Part shown: positions 1 to 8,800 of the stretch, one piece after another
How the letters are laid out: each line of letters starts with the position of its first letter
Numbering within the stretch: position 1 is the stretch's first letter
Made by a program: the position numbers and the translations under genes
The notes under the pieces: model-generated
The model's input: only the letters and a program-made list of their open reading frames with translations
What the model was told of the DNA's origin: nothing
Database searches by the model: none
From: an uncultured Pseudobdellovibrionaceae bacterium
GTDB lineage: Bacteria > Bdellovibrionota > Bdellovibrionia > Bdellovibrionales > Bdellovibrionaceae
Assembly (NCBI GenBank): GCA_937900305.1
Contig: CALCCV010000213.1
Location: 1 to 15,061, forward strand
Length of the DNA: 15,061 nucleotides
Reading direction: 5' to 3'

Positions 1-16
1 CAGTTGCTAATGAGCT

Positions 17-184
17 ATGTCCTTAGTTCGTTCAAAATGGGTGGGCGGTTTGGAAATTCTAACAGGAGTCATGTCAGAAATGAGGCGATTTCAGCCTGAA
101 GCTGGAAGCTCTTCTATTGATAAGCCTATCGTGATCGACGACACCGTTCGAAAACAACTGATTGAGAATGGAAAAACAAAGTAA
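17..184 (+). CDS. Short ORF (55 aa) coupled to the sensor kinase; unknown function
   Basis: An open frame of 55 codons starts at an ATG preceded in frame by TAA and TGA (8-13). It ends with a TAA whose last A is the first base of the next gene's ATG (TAATG, 182-186). That overlap is typical of translationally coupled operon genes and is the main reason to take the ORF seriously. The product has no signal peptide or membrane segment; its C-terminal half (…SIDKPIVIDDTVRKQL…) is charged and protein-like. I recognise no family. It lies at the window edge, so I cannot see whether a ribosome binding site or promoter precedes it. A different frame is open from base 1 to 102, so it could also be the end of a longer gene broken by a frameshift. 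Confidence 0.4.
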   Translation: MSLVRSKWVGGLEILTGVMSEMRRFQPEAGSSSIDKPIVIDDTVRKQLIENGKTK

Positions 185-603
185 TGAAACTTGCGATTTT
201 TTGCATACTTTCTCTGTTTTTAAGTGGAGTTGTCTTTGCTGATAATGCAAAGAGCGCAATTACGTCGGTAGAAATTTCACCCGGACTTTTTTTTAACGAG
301 AAAAATTCTAAACCCTTTGCAGATATGGCAAAAGCCCAAGAGTACGCGAACGCAAGTAAATTGAATGAAGTTACCATGCGTTTTCATCTGGCTGCTGATC
401 AGTCGGTTTGTGGTCTCGATTTACCAGCCATACTTTTAGGTTTTGTGTACGACCAAGACAAAGCCTTGTTTAATGGCCAAGTAATCGGTGCTACGGGAAA
501 TCCTGGTTTGTCGGATCGGAGACTTTCACTTCTTCAGCGAGTGTATTCGATCCCAAAGCCCCTTATCAAGTGTGGTTCGAAAAACGTTTTTGATCTTTTT
601 TGA
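184..603 (+). CDS. N-terminal (periplasmic) part of hybrid sensor histidine kinase, frameshifted
   Basis: The 139-residue product begins with a clear signal peptide (about residues 1-19, hydrophobic core IFCILSLFLSGVVFA). A periplasmic segment follows whose pattern resembles DISM-type sensory domains of 7TM histidine kinases: 'LLGFVYDQDKALFNGQVIG' (ligand-domain core with an N-G turn), then 'RVYSIPKPLIKCGSKNVFDL'. In that family the last motif leads into '…GGWIGPF…', and exactly this text is found in the next frame downstream. The ORF stops at TGA 601-603, directly after a run of six T. I therefore read it as the front of the same gene as 488-2467 rather than a separate protein. Its start overlaps the preceding ORF by 1 base. 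The DISM assignment is from pattern memory only. Confidence 0.7.
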   Translation: MKLAIFCILSLFLSGVVFADNAKSAITSVEISPGLFFNEKNSKPFADMAKAQEYANASKLNEVTMRFHLAADQSVCGLDLPAILLGFVYDQDKALFNGQVIGATGNPGLSDRRLSLLQRVYSIPKPLIKCGSKNVFDLF

Positions 604-2467
604 TCTTTCTGTAAAGAGGATTTTGGGAGGATGGATTGGACCTTTCAACAGCGTCTTTGAGATTGGTGAGCTTCACGTCCTTCAAGAAAAAGCACTTTTA
701 AGCGAAGCCTTTGGTCCATTGTTTCAGAGAGACATCGGAATTTTACTGCTGGCGATATCGATTTTATTGATCTCTCTTTTTTATCGCTATCCTGACAATC
801 ACAGGCAATCGGCATTCGTTGTGTTCGCTTTTTCAGCCTCACTTCTTTGTCTTTCTCTGAGCGGTTGGTATTATAGATACTTCGATTATCCCGATGTTAT
901 CTTTAGGCTTCACTTTTCTGCAGTTTCCTTGGCCCTTACGACTCAGGCATTTTTCGTCGCAAATTATCGCAACATCAGGTGGGCCACAAAAGTTTCGCGT
1001 CCTCTTCTGTTTTTTGGAAGCCTTTTGGTCTTTGTTGCGGAGTCATTTTTGATTCGATCCGTAGGGGTGCTGCTAAATGTATATTTAATGCAGCTACTGG
1101 TTTTAATCATTTTTTCTCTCGGACTTTACGTTTTACCTCTTTTAAGAAGGCAGAAGCTGGGTTCGACTTCAGAAAAAAGTTACGGCATTGAGATCTCACT
1201 ATTTCTCATACATTTCGGATCAACCGTAGATATAGCTAGGATTTGGAAAATACATAATTTTGAAAATATCAGCCCGTACACCTATGGAATTGGTATCTTC
1301 GTTATCGGCTCAGTTCTCGCCTCGGAATTGGTTAAAATCTTTCAAAAAGCTGCGCAGTCGGCCGAAGCTGAAGCTCTTCTTAGACAATCTCAACGACAGA
1401 CGCAGTTTGCAAGGCAAGTGGGGCATGATATTCGCTCACCACTCTCTGCTCTCAATATGATGGTTGGCATGCTTCGAGATATTCCAGAAGACCATAGATT
1501 ACTTATTAAGAATTCCGCCCAAAGGATTAATGACATCGCAAATACACTCCTAGATAGAAAATGGTCTGAACCTAAGTTAGAAGAAAATGAGAAAACAACT
1601 GAAACTGAGTCTTCTTTAGCTGAGCCATCGAAGGTGGTAATGCTTTCTAGTTTAGTCGACTCAATTGTAAGTGAAAAGCGTGTCCAATACCGAGATAGAA
1701 AAGATCTCTCAATTGAAGTGGATTTAAAAGAGAGTTACGGATCTTTTTCGCTAACGAATTCTGCAGAGCTTGCGCGTGCGATTTCCAATTTAATTAATAA
1801 CTCGGCCGAAGCAATTTTAGAAAAAGGAAAAATTGTCATTTCCTTGAGATCAAATCGCAGGACGAATACAATTTCAATTCGCGATAACGGAGTAGGAATT
1901 TCTGAAGACGTATTAGCTACGCTTGGCGAAATCGGTGTCAGCATTGGTAAGAAAAATGGCTCTGGCCTGGGCATCGCCCATGCTAAAAAGGTAGCCGAGG
2001 CCACTGGGGGAAACCTTCAGATCTTTTCTGTCCTTGGAAATGGAACAGAAGTTCTGATGGAATTTCCCAAAAGTCGTGCTCCTGCATGGTTTGTTGATAA
2101 ACTTGAGATACCAGAATCCACGAAGATTGTGATCGTCGATGATGAAAAAACCGTACACCAAGTTTGGGAAAACAGATTTTCTGCGCTCAATGTCAATCCT
2201 TCAACGCTACTCTCGTTTACTTCGCCACTTGAATTTAGAGAGTGGCGACAACGAAATGAGCTTCAAAAATCGATCTACTTAATTGATTTTGAATTTCTCG
2301 GCAGTCAGATCAATGGCCTTGAGCTGATTGAAGAGCTCGGTCTTGCCAAGAATGCAATTTTGGTGAGCTCTCGAGCTGAAGATGAAAAAATTCAGGAAAG
2401 GGCCACTGCAATCAACCTTCGGTTACTGCCAAAAGCTCTTTCCCCGCTGGTGCCGATCGTATGGTAG
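488..2467 (+). CDS. Hybrid sensor histidine kinase/response regulator (membrane and kinase part)
   Basis: The true reading probably enters this frame at about 602; codons before that are likely out of frame with the real protein, so the GTG at 488 is only the ORF limit. Joined to the upstream part the protein is about 760 residues. About seven membrane segments follow the DISM-like end (from 'DIGILLLAISILLISLFY' to 'YGIGIFVIGSVLASELV'). Next is a HisKA helix with the phospho-acceptor His (codon 1424-1426, 'RQVGHDIRSPLSAL'; joined residue about 414). The HATPase domain has an N box 'AISNLINNSAEAI', G1 'DNGVGIS' and G2 'GSGLGIAHAKKVA'. A C-terminal receiver starts 'IVIVDDEK', with the probable phospho-Asp in 'YLIDFEF' (codon 2285-2287), then 'LVSS' and 'LPK'. 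It would autophosphorylate at the inner membrane in response to a periplasmic or membrane signal. The ligand is unknown and no partner regulator is next to it. Confidence 0.85.
   Translation: MLREILVCRIGDFHFFSECIRSQSPLSSVVRKTFLIFFDLSVKRILGGWIGPFNSVFEIGELHVLQEKALLSEAFGPLFQRDIGILLLAISILLISLFYRYPDNHRQSAFVVFAFSASLLCLSLSGWYYRYFDYPDVIFRLHFSAVSLALTTQAFFVANYRNIRWATKVSRPLLFFGSLLVFVAESFLIRSVGVLLNVYLMQLLVLIIFSLGLYVLPLLRRQKLGSTSEKSYGIEISLFLIHFGSTVDIARIWKIHNFENISPYTYGIGIFVIGSVLASELVKIFQKAAQSAEAEALLRQSQRQTQFARQVGHDIRSPLSALNMMVGMLRDIPEDHRLLIKNSAQRINDIANTLLDRKWSEPKLEENEKTTETESSLAEPSKVVMLSSLVDSIVSEKRVQYRDRKDLSIEVDLKESYGSFSLTNSAELARAISNLINNSAEAILEKGKIVISLRSNRRTNTISIRDNGVGISEDVLATLGEIGVSIGKKNGSGLGIAHAKKVAEATGGNLQIFSVLGNGTEVLMEFPKSRAPAWFVDKLEIPESTKIVIVDDEKTVHQVWENRFSALNVNPSTLLSFTSPLEFREWRQRNELQKSIYLIDFEFLGSQINGLELIEELGLAKNAILVSSRAEDEKIQERATAINLRLLPKALSPLVPIVW
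596..603 (+). other. Frameshift point in the sensor kinase (T6 run followed by GA)
   Basis: Reading GTT TTT GAT CTT TTT TGA, frame 1 stops at 601-603. Dropping one T gives GAT CTT TCT GTA…, which continues in frame 2 into the conserved '…GGWIGPF…' text and the rest of the kinase. The fault is thus one surplus T (or two missing bases) in the homopolymer 596-601. It may be a sequencing or assembly error, a genuine inactivating or phase-variable mutation, or, less likely, a +1 recoding site: P-site UUU before UGA resembles the release-factor-2 arrangement, but I see no Shine-Dalgarno-like stimulator just upstream. Confidence 0.75.
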
Positions 2468-2800
2468 AGAGGTTTTTCAAAAATTAAATTCTCCTAAGCC
2501 AAGAAATTTAGCTGCCTCTCTTAGCGACTGCACAATCAATTAGAGTTAGCGCCTTCGAGGACGATCACAATGTTGGTTTGACTGATCTACAAGAACAGGA
2601 GTGACGGAATTTCTATTACAGAAAGTACAATTTAGATCTGCGGCCGTCTCATTTTGGATCGATCGGCCGCAGGCTTTCAGCTTTGTGCCGCTGCAAACTC
2701 TCAGCTCCTGACTGTCTTTCACTTGAAATTCAATTTTCAAATCCCAGAAAATATTGTCAACAGCCCTCAAATTTCTACCATTTTTGGTCGATAAGCGCTT
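2468..2800. other. Intergenic stretch, no convincing gene
   Basis: Between the kinase stop and the lipoprotein start I see no clear gene and no classical intrinsic terminator. There is an imperfect nested dyad just after the kinase stop (AGAGAGG 2466-2472 with CCTCTCT 2515-2521; TAAATT 2485-2490 with AATTTA 2505-2510) and a strong 9-bp inverted repeat at 2638-2672. A minus-strand frame is open from 2863 to 2546 (105 codons, six Cys). Its only ATG lies inside the lipoprotein gene and no ribosome binding site is evident, so I do not call it a gene. No good promoter was recognised. Confidence 0.5.
2638..2672. repeat. 9-bp perfect inverted repeat (CTGCGGCCG / CGGCCGCAG)
   Basis: CTGCGGCCG at 2638-2646 pairs exactly with CGGCCGCAG at 2664-2672 across a 17-base loop. 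It is much more GC-rich than its surroundings. No T run follows on either side, so it is not a standard intrinsic terminator. It could be a protein-binding dyad or an RNA stem. Confidence 0.6.
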
Positions 2801-3949
2801 ATGCCAAGGGACCGAGTCACGACATTTAAGCGACTGCTTTTCCTTTTGGTGATTCCCTACCAAAATTGTGGTCGTAAGTTAGATTCCAGACGAAATGAAA
2901 TCGTCGCCTTGGCTTCCGTCGACTGTGCTTCCGATCACATGGACTGTAGGTCCGGAGAAAAAGCCCTTGGCGAGCTTGGTGCGACTCCTGATCAGCATCA
3001 GCAATGTCCTACCGGCCAAATTTTTTATGCCGAACTCTGCCGAGATTTGCAGAGACCGTGTCGCACGCCTTACGGCCATGGGTTTCAGCATCTATCCAAC
3101 AATCGCTATGGCACCTGTGAGGCCACGGAGTGTGAACTTGGTTTTCATGTGGAAAATAGCCTGTGCATGGGCAATCTTCGGGACTGCGAAGTCGATGGGA
3201 AACCCGGTCACATGCAGTGGCAGGAGGCTTCACAAACTTATTCAACCTGTGAAGTTGAACTCACTTGTAAGGTCGGTGAACACATCGAAGATCAAGCTTG
3301 CGTGAGCAACGAAAAAGCCTGTCCAGTTGAATTTGGAATTGGGCAAATGCATTGGACGGGGACAGCCTACTCCAGCTGCGTGGCAATGTCTTGCCAGATG
3401 GGGTTTCGCTTGCTGAATCAGGTGTGCCTCACGGATTTGAGACCCTATTATTTAAAAATCTTTCAGACTCCCTGTCAGCGCGTGGCTTCTGGAGCGTCTC
3501 GAATCACAACGATGAGTTATGGCGATGACAGCCAGCACACTTTACAAATTCGAGGATTTTCAGATTCTGAGTGCAAGAGACCGGAATACACACTTGGTTA
3601 CATCCACGACTACACTCTCTCAGCGATGTCTTCACACGTGGTCGGGGCTTATGAGGTTGACTTCCTGCTAGCAAAGTCAGAAGTGACACCAACCTCTGCT
3701 GAGGGTGTGAAAATTCTGAATTCTAGCAAGTTTTGCAACGTTAAAAATTGGCAATTGAACGTCAAGAGACTGATTGCGAAAACGAATCCTTGTTTGGGTG
3801 TCTCTGCAAATCTCTACCAAATCGAAAAAATCTCGACAGGACGCCTCTCGGCCGGGCTGCTGGATGCAAGTCGAGATGGTTCAAATCCGACCCTTCGTCC
3901 TCGGATTCTCAATCTCAATCCAAAATCCATTGGAATCCTGGTGCCTTAA
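2801..3949 (+). CDS. Cysteine-module lipoprotein, function unknown
   Basis: The 382-residue product starts with a lipoprotein-type signal (RLLFLLVIPYQNC, lipidated Cys probably residue 23). The 'QNCG' form is, from memory, common in Bdellovibrio lipoproteins. Residues 69-209 form a cysteine array with four copies of C-x2-G-x7-C (C69-C80, C111-C122, C156-C167, C198-C209). After each of the first three, 6 residues lead to the next Cys (C87, C129, C174). Then come 18-20 residues, a Cys (106, 150, 193), 4-5 residues, and the next copy. The inter-motif segments share G-x-G/M-x-Q/H and Y-S/T-C. Many disulfides are expected, so the protein should sit outside the cytoplasm, probably on the outer membrane. 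The C-terminal 170 residues are a separate unrecognised domain ending '…IEKISTGRLSAGLLD…RPR…'. The start is the first ATG before the signal peptide; the ribosome binding site is weak. Confidence 0.75.
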   Translation: MPRDRVTTFKRLLFLLVIPYQNCGRKLDSRRNEIVALASVDCASDHMDCRSGEKALGELGATPDQHQQCPTGQIFYAELCRDLQRPCRTPYGHGFQHLSNNRYGTCEATECELGFHVENSLCMGNLRDCEVDGKPGHMQWQEASQTYSTCEVELTCKVGEHIEDQACVSNEKACPVEFGIGQMHWTGTAYSSCVAMSCQMGFRLLNQVCLTDLRPYYLKIFQTPCQRVASGASRITTMSYGDDSQHTLQIRGFSDSECKRPEYTLGYIHDYTLSAMSSHVVGAYEVDFLLAKSEVTPTSAEGVKILNSSKFCNVKNWQLNVKRLIAKTNPCLGVSANLYQIEKISTGRLSAGLLDASRDGSNPTLRPRILNLNPKSIGILVP

Positions 3950-3952
3950 AGA

Positions 3953-5170
3953 TCAATCCTCGCCGATCCCTTCGAACGCACTATTGGGCTTTACAGCAGT
4001 TGCGGTTACAAAGTCAGTTCGCGCCGCGATCGCGGTGTCAGGAAAATCAGAAAAGACTCCGTTGACCCCGAGTGCGAAAAAATAACGATATTCCCGTTCC
4101 ACGCTGCCCAGCGCATCGGGAATCAAAAACTCTGGTTCATTGCAAAAAGTATGGGGATGCACTTTTAGCCCCGCTTCTTGAACGTCGGCGACCCAAGACT
4201 CAACTCCGTCACGGCCTTCGGAATCTGGTTTGTTATCTTTAAAGGGACTTTCGATCTTGCTAAAATATTTCTTTGCTGGACCAATTCCTGCCGCAAACTC
4301 GCGAACCGTTTTCAATCCGGGCTCTTTCATCAAATCTAAATATGTTTTTTGCTTTCCAGCCACCACCAAATCGTAGGGAAACGCGTTCGGTTCATCAACC
4401 AGCAAGATCAGTTGGTAGGGAGTTCCAGCGCTCTTCAAGTCGCGCAGAGCTTTTGTTTCAAAGCACTCAACAAAAACACGATCCGACGCCGCACTCAGGT
4501 GGCTCTTCGCCATGGCTTCTATAAATTTAGGGACGATGTCCTTGTGCACCGAGAGGTGGTGAGTGGGATGTTTGAGTTCGATGTACAGCCCAATGGGGCG
4601 TCCCACTTCGATCTCCTTGGCCTTGTGCCAATCTAGAATTTGTTGGAATGTCGGAATTTTGTATTTTCCGTTTTGAGACTTCCCTCTAAATGGGAGTCTC
4701 TGGATGGCTCTCAATTGAGCCATCTCTATGCTTGAAAAATCTTCGGAGAAAAAGCCAGTTTGTTCTACACCTTCGAACAGTTTTGTGACTTTTTTATTGG
4801 GGAATTTAATATCGGCGTCCGTGGTTTCGATCATATTGTTTTCGTGTCTGGCCAGTAGGGCTCCGTCTCCGTCCATCACTAAATCCACCTCGACAAAGTC
4901 AGCACCTTGCTGAACGGCCAGGTCGTAAGATTCGAGAGTGTGTTCAGGCAAGTACCCCGATGCGCCTCGATGACCGATCACGATGACACCAGGATCGTCA
5001 GTCAAAGTCTTAGACACCAGAGTGGCTTTTTGGGAAGCAAGGTCTCCTTGAGGACCCGCACCGAGCGGGCCTGTGAATGCCGATGCGCACCCCTGGGTTG
5101 CAACCGTGGCACACAGAAGTAAGGCCACGTTGAGATGAGTGTTCAGTTTCGATTTTTCGGTCATGTTCAT
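3953..5170 (-). CDS. glpQ: Glycerophosphodiester phosphodiesterase, GlpQ type, exported
   Basis: It hydrolyses glycerophosphodiesters to glycerol 3-phosphate and an alcohol. The 405-residue product has an N-terminal export signal (residues about 12-28, 'LLLCATVATQGC', possible lipoprotein Cys28 with a loose lipobox) and one GDPD domain from about residue 62. The motif 'GHRGASGYLPEHTLESY' holds catalytic His67, 'EVDLVMDGDG' gives metal-site Glu94 and Asp96, 'ARHEN' gives the second catalytic His109, and 'YIELKHP' supplies a further acid. 'TGFFSEDFSS…QRLPFRGKS…YKIPTFQ' is the GlpQ-subfamily signature rather than UgpQ. The start is set by an AAAAGGAG ribosome binding site (5178-5185) 7 bases upstream; a second ATG two codons later is less well spaced. 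No glpT or glpF transporter is adjacent. It converges with the cysteine lipoprotein, with only 3 bp between stops. Confidence 0.92.
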   Translation of the reverse strand: MNMTEKSKLNTHLNVALLLCATVATQGCASAFTGPLGAGPQGDLASQKATLVSKTLTDDPGVIVIGHRGASGYLPEHTLESYDLAVQQGADFVEVDLVMDGDGALLARHENNMIETTDADIKFPNKKVTKLFEGVEQTGFFSEDFSSIEMAQLRAIQRLPFRGKSQNGKYKIPTFQQILDWHKAKEIEVGRPIGLYIELKHPTHHLSVHKDIVPKFIEAMAKSHLSAASDRVFVECFETKALRDLKSAGTPYQLILLVDEPNAFPYDLVVAGKQKTYLDLMKEPGLKTVREFAAGIGPAKKYFSKIESPFKDNKPDSEGRDGVESWVADVQEAGLKVHPHTFCNEPEFLIPDALGSVEREYRYFFALGVNGVFSDFPDTAIAARTDFVTATAVKPNSAFEGIGED

Positions 5171-5297
5171 CGCGTCGCTCCTTTTGAGGGTGACACAAGT
5201 GCGGTGGCATAAAATATCTCAAAGCTATTGCATCACGTTGGTTCAAAGTGTCCTTGAGAATTCAATGATTTCTATCTTTTCTGGGGAAGTCAAAACA

Positions 5298-5531
5298 TCA
5301 CGACCATTGCGTTGAAGGATTCCTTCGTCCTGTCCCGAAGTTTTCAAGCGTTCCGATTTCATCAGAGGGACTCAGACTTTGCTCGTCTATAAAATCGGAG
5401 TCTCCGTAGAAAAGGTTTTTCTTTTGGAATGATTTTTGGTATACTCCGTAGGAATATTGACCAACCTTGAGTTGTACTTTGACCTGCACTTTGACTTACA
5501 AGTAAGAACGACACCTAAGCAGAGAGTTCAT
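5298..5531 (-). pseudogene. Possible decayed small gene (one in-frame stop)
   Basis: On the minus strand an ATG at 5531 opens MNSLLRCRSYL and then meets TAA (5498-5496). The same frame runs on for 65 more codons to TGA at 5298. The text after the stop is protein-like: alternating 'VKVQVKVQLKVGQYSYGVYQK', then an acidic 'GDSDFIDEQSLSP'. A single CAA-to-TAA change would give a continuous 77-residue frame. A GTG at 5489 could alternatively start a shorter product. No good ribosome binding site is seen. I recognise no family; this may be a remnant or chance. Confidence 0.25.
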
Positions 5532-5864
5532 ATGATATGCCGCAAATGACCATTCAAATAATTTTTCAGAGGGCCTCTCGCCACTCCAACTAACTTAACC
5601 TGGTGTTCGCTGATTCGTTTGATCGGCGAAATCCACTCAAAACTCATTTTCTGTTTTTTTTGCTTTAAAGAGCATCTTTGCAATCCCGCGAACGAAGGCA
5701 CGAAAGCGAAAACTTCAGCTTCGACGATTTGATCGTCGGCAACAAATGAGTCTCAAAAAAAATTGGACCATTCGCATTTGAAATGGCGAACTCGAAAAGT
5801 TCATCAAGATCACAATGGTCGGGTGAATGGCATTGAACTAGAAGCTGTATATAGGGAAAAAGTT
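5532..5864. other. Long leader region upstream of the ABC transporter
   Basis: No gene is seen here. It contains a compact 7-bp hairpin CGACGAT-TTG-ATCGTCG (5722-5738), a T8 run at about 5653-5660, and an A8 run near 5755-5762. The transporter frame is open back to a TTG at 5763, but that extension (HSHLKWRTRKVHQ…) has no recognisable domain. No convincing -35/-10 pair was found. Confidence 0.4.
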
Positions 5865-8800
5865 ATGAAATCCATTCTCCAGTTTGCTCAAAGGATTTTG
5901 AGCGCTACATTTTTTGCAGAAGCTTCGCCGATGATTCAGACGGCAAAGACGAGCTATCTCGAGGCTGAGGACACTCCTCCGTTGCCAGAGTTTTTGCGCC
6001 ACCAAGATCAGGAGCCGATCGATCTTTCCACCAATTGGCGTTTTGTCGTCAGTGTCTTTTCACCCAGCAAGTGGTGGATGATTAGCGGTTATGCCTTTAA
6101 CGTCAGCTCGGGCGTGGCCGGTTTGCTTTTGCCGTTTGCCCTCAAAGATTTTATCGAAAGTCTCTTTGCAAGCCCTTCCATTTGGACGGCGTTTGGCAAT
6201 GCTCTGTGGATGGGTTTGCTCGCATTGATTTTCGGGTTGGGGACTCAACACTTTTATTACCGCTCTTTAGTGAATTTTAAGCGGGTTGCAAATCGCCTGA
6301 CTCAATTTCTCGTGAAAAAAACTTTGAACTTGCACTTTCAAGAGCGTCAAAGAGCCAATGTCGGAGATCTCATCAATTTAATGTCGAGTGACGTCGACGC
6401 CGTTGGGGATTTAGGTCCCCTTGTTGGTGATTTACTCTGGGCTGTGTTGGTGGTCCTCGGTTTTTCGGGGATCCTTGTTTTTCAGTTGGGAATCTGGTCC
6501 CTTGTGCCCCTTGGTGTTCTTTTTTGCATAGTGCCTTTGAGCCAAGTCATCTCAAAACGCCTCATTCATTCTCGAAACACGATGCAAGAAGAGCGAGACC
6601 GCCGCTTGACCCTCGTCAGCCAAGTTTTTTCTTTCGTTCGTTTGGTGAAGGCCTTTGTTTGGGAGGCGGGACTCACCACCGCCGTTGAAAAGATTCGAAA
6701 CCGAGAGCTCGACGCCAGACGTGGGGCCGTGAATACAGAAGTTTGGAGCATCCTCTTTTATCAACTGATTGTCGTTATCGCATTTGTCAGTCATTTGTGG
6801 GTGATGCGCCATTTGGGCGAATCTGTTTCTTTGGCGTTGTTCATCAGTTACCTCGCTCTCTATGGAACGATAGAAGAGCCATTGGGCAAACTCTCGTTTG
6901 TTGTTTCGAACATTGCCAGTGGTTGGGTCTCGATCAAACGGCTGAGAGATTTCGGCCTTCGCCAAAATAAAATCTCAACGGTTGAAGCTCTCGCTGAACC
7001 CGAACTTGATCTCCGGTTCAACGGCGCATCACTTGCGTATCATAAGAATTTGGAGCCAAGCCTTAAGAAAGTTAATTTCAGCTTAGATACCGGCCAAAGC
7101 CTCGCCATAGTTGGCGAAGTGGGAAGTGGCAAGTCTTCACTTTTGCTAAGTTTGCTCGGAGAGCTCGAAGTCACCGAAGGATCTGTGGCCGTGCAGGCCG
7201 CTGCTCGTTTTGGTTACGTTCCGCAAGAGGCTTTTTTGCTCAGTGGAACCTTGCTTCAGAATCTTTCTCCTGCAAATTCTGCCGTCGCGCCGGAATTTGT
7301 CGCGCGAGCCATCCAAATTTGTAGCCTTGAAAAGGATCTAAAGCTCTGGCCAGACGGTTTAAAAACTGAAATCGGTGAAAAGGGAGTGAATCTTTCAGGC
7401 GGACAAAAAACACGGGTCAATTTGGCAAGAGTTTTTTTGTTGAAACCAGATATCTTGCTGCTCGATGATCCGTTGGCAGCCGTCGATGTGGAGACTGAAC
7501 AGCGATTGGTCGATCATTTGATTTTCGGCGAATGGAAAGATCGCACGCGTTTGGTGGTCACGCACCGACTTCAGCATCTGCGCCGGTTCGACCGCATTTT
7601 AGTTCTTAAAGGTGGAGAACAGCAGGGCTTTGGGACCTACGATGAAGTTTCCCAATCGTGCAAATATTTTCAAGAGCTCATGGCTTTTTCTGACAGCGAC
7701 CATTCGAACATGAAACTTTCAGAGATTGCGACGAAAGCGGCGAGTTCGGGAACTCTCAAGTTGCTCGAAGAAGAGGAGAGATTTCGAGGCGCGGTGGGGG
7801 TGTCGACTTATAAAAAGTATTTTCGGGGACTGTCTGGTCTCTCTGAACATCGCATGCGTGGTGTGATTCGCGGTTTGCTTCTGGTGGGTGGTTCCTTGTC
7901 CGTTGTGGGGATTCCGCTCCTGCAAAAACTTTGGGTGACATCCCAAGTGCAGAATCAAGATCAATCTCAGGCATGGCTTGGGACCTTCGCGCTTTGGTCA
8001 ATCGTTGGAGTTGTAGCGACGGCTGTGAATTTGAGATATTGGTTTCGCCGAGGACTCGCGGTCAGCGAAAAAACTCATCGCACGATGCTTGAATCCTTAT
8101 TTCGAGCTCCGATTGCATTTTTTGATGGAACTCCGGTGGGTCGAATTTTGCAAAGATTTTCACGTGACCTAGAAGTGATTGATGTGCACCTTCAATGGAA
8201 TATTGATTCCTTCGTTCACTGTCTGCTTTACGTTGCCATCACTTTGTTATTGATTGTGACCTCGTCACCTTGGATGCTCGCCGTTATTTTGCCGATGATA
8301 GCGATTTACAATCGCTATCAGTCCAGTTATCGCCGTCCCGCACGTGAAATTAAACGACTCGACTCTCTCGCAAGATCGCCGCGATATTCGTTTTTTAAAG
8401 AGAGTGTCATCGGACTTATCCATTTGCGAAATATGGGTTTGAGTTCGTGGATCTGGCAAGAATCTTGGGATCGTCTCATGCACTCGCAGCGCATGTTTCG
8501 GGCGCATGTTTTAGTGAATCGCTGGTTTTCAACGCGCATGCCGCTGCTGGGTGCGGCCCTGACGCTGATATCGGCGTTTGGCTTTTTTCTTTTTGTGAAA
8601 TGGGGTTGGGTTCAGCCGGCATTGGCCTCTGTGACTCTGTTTTACGTATCATCCCTGGGTGGATATTTAAATTGGGGAATACGGGCGTTTGCCGATATCG
8701 AAAGCAAAATGATTTCGATTGAGCGCCTGGATTTTTATTCACACATCGCTCCAGAGCCAGGGGTATGGCAAGGTGTCTTGGCTGCCGAAAAGGTGACTCT

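Noticed and set aside
596..603. Confident programmed +1 frameshift, as in release factor 2
   Set aside because: The slip codon and UGA fit, but no Shine-Dalgarno-like stimulator is visible; error or mutation is at least as likely, so it is only a finding.
5763..5864. TTG-started extension of the ABC transporter
   Set aside because: It has no recognisable domain, and the ATG at 5865 has a better ribosome binding site.
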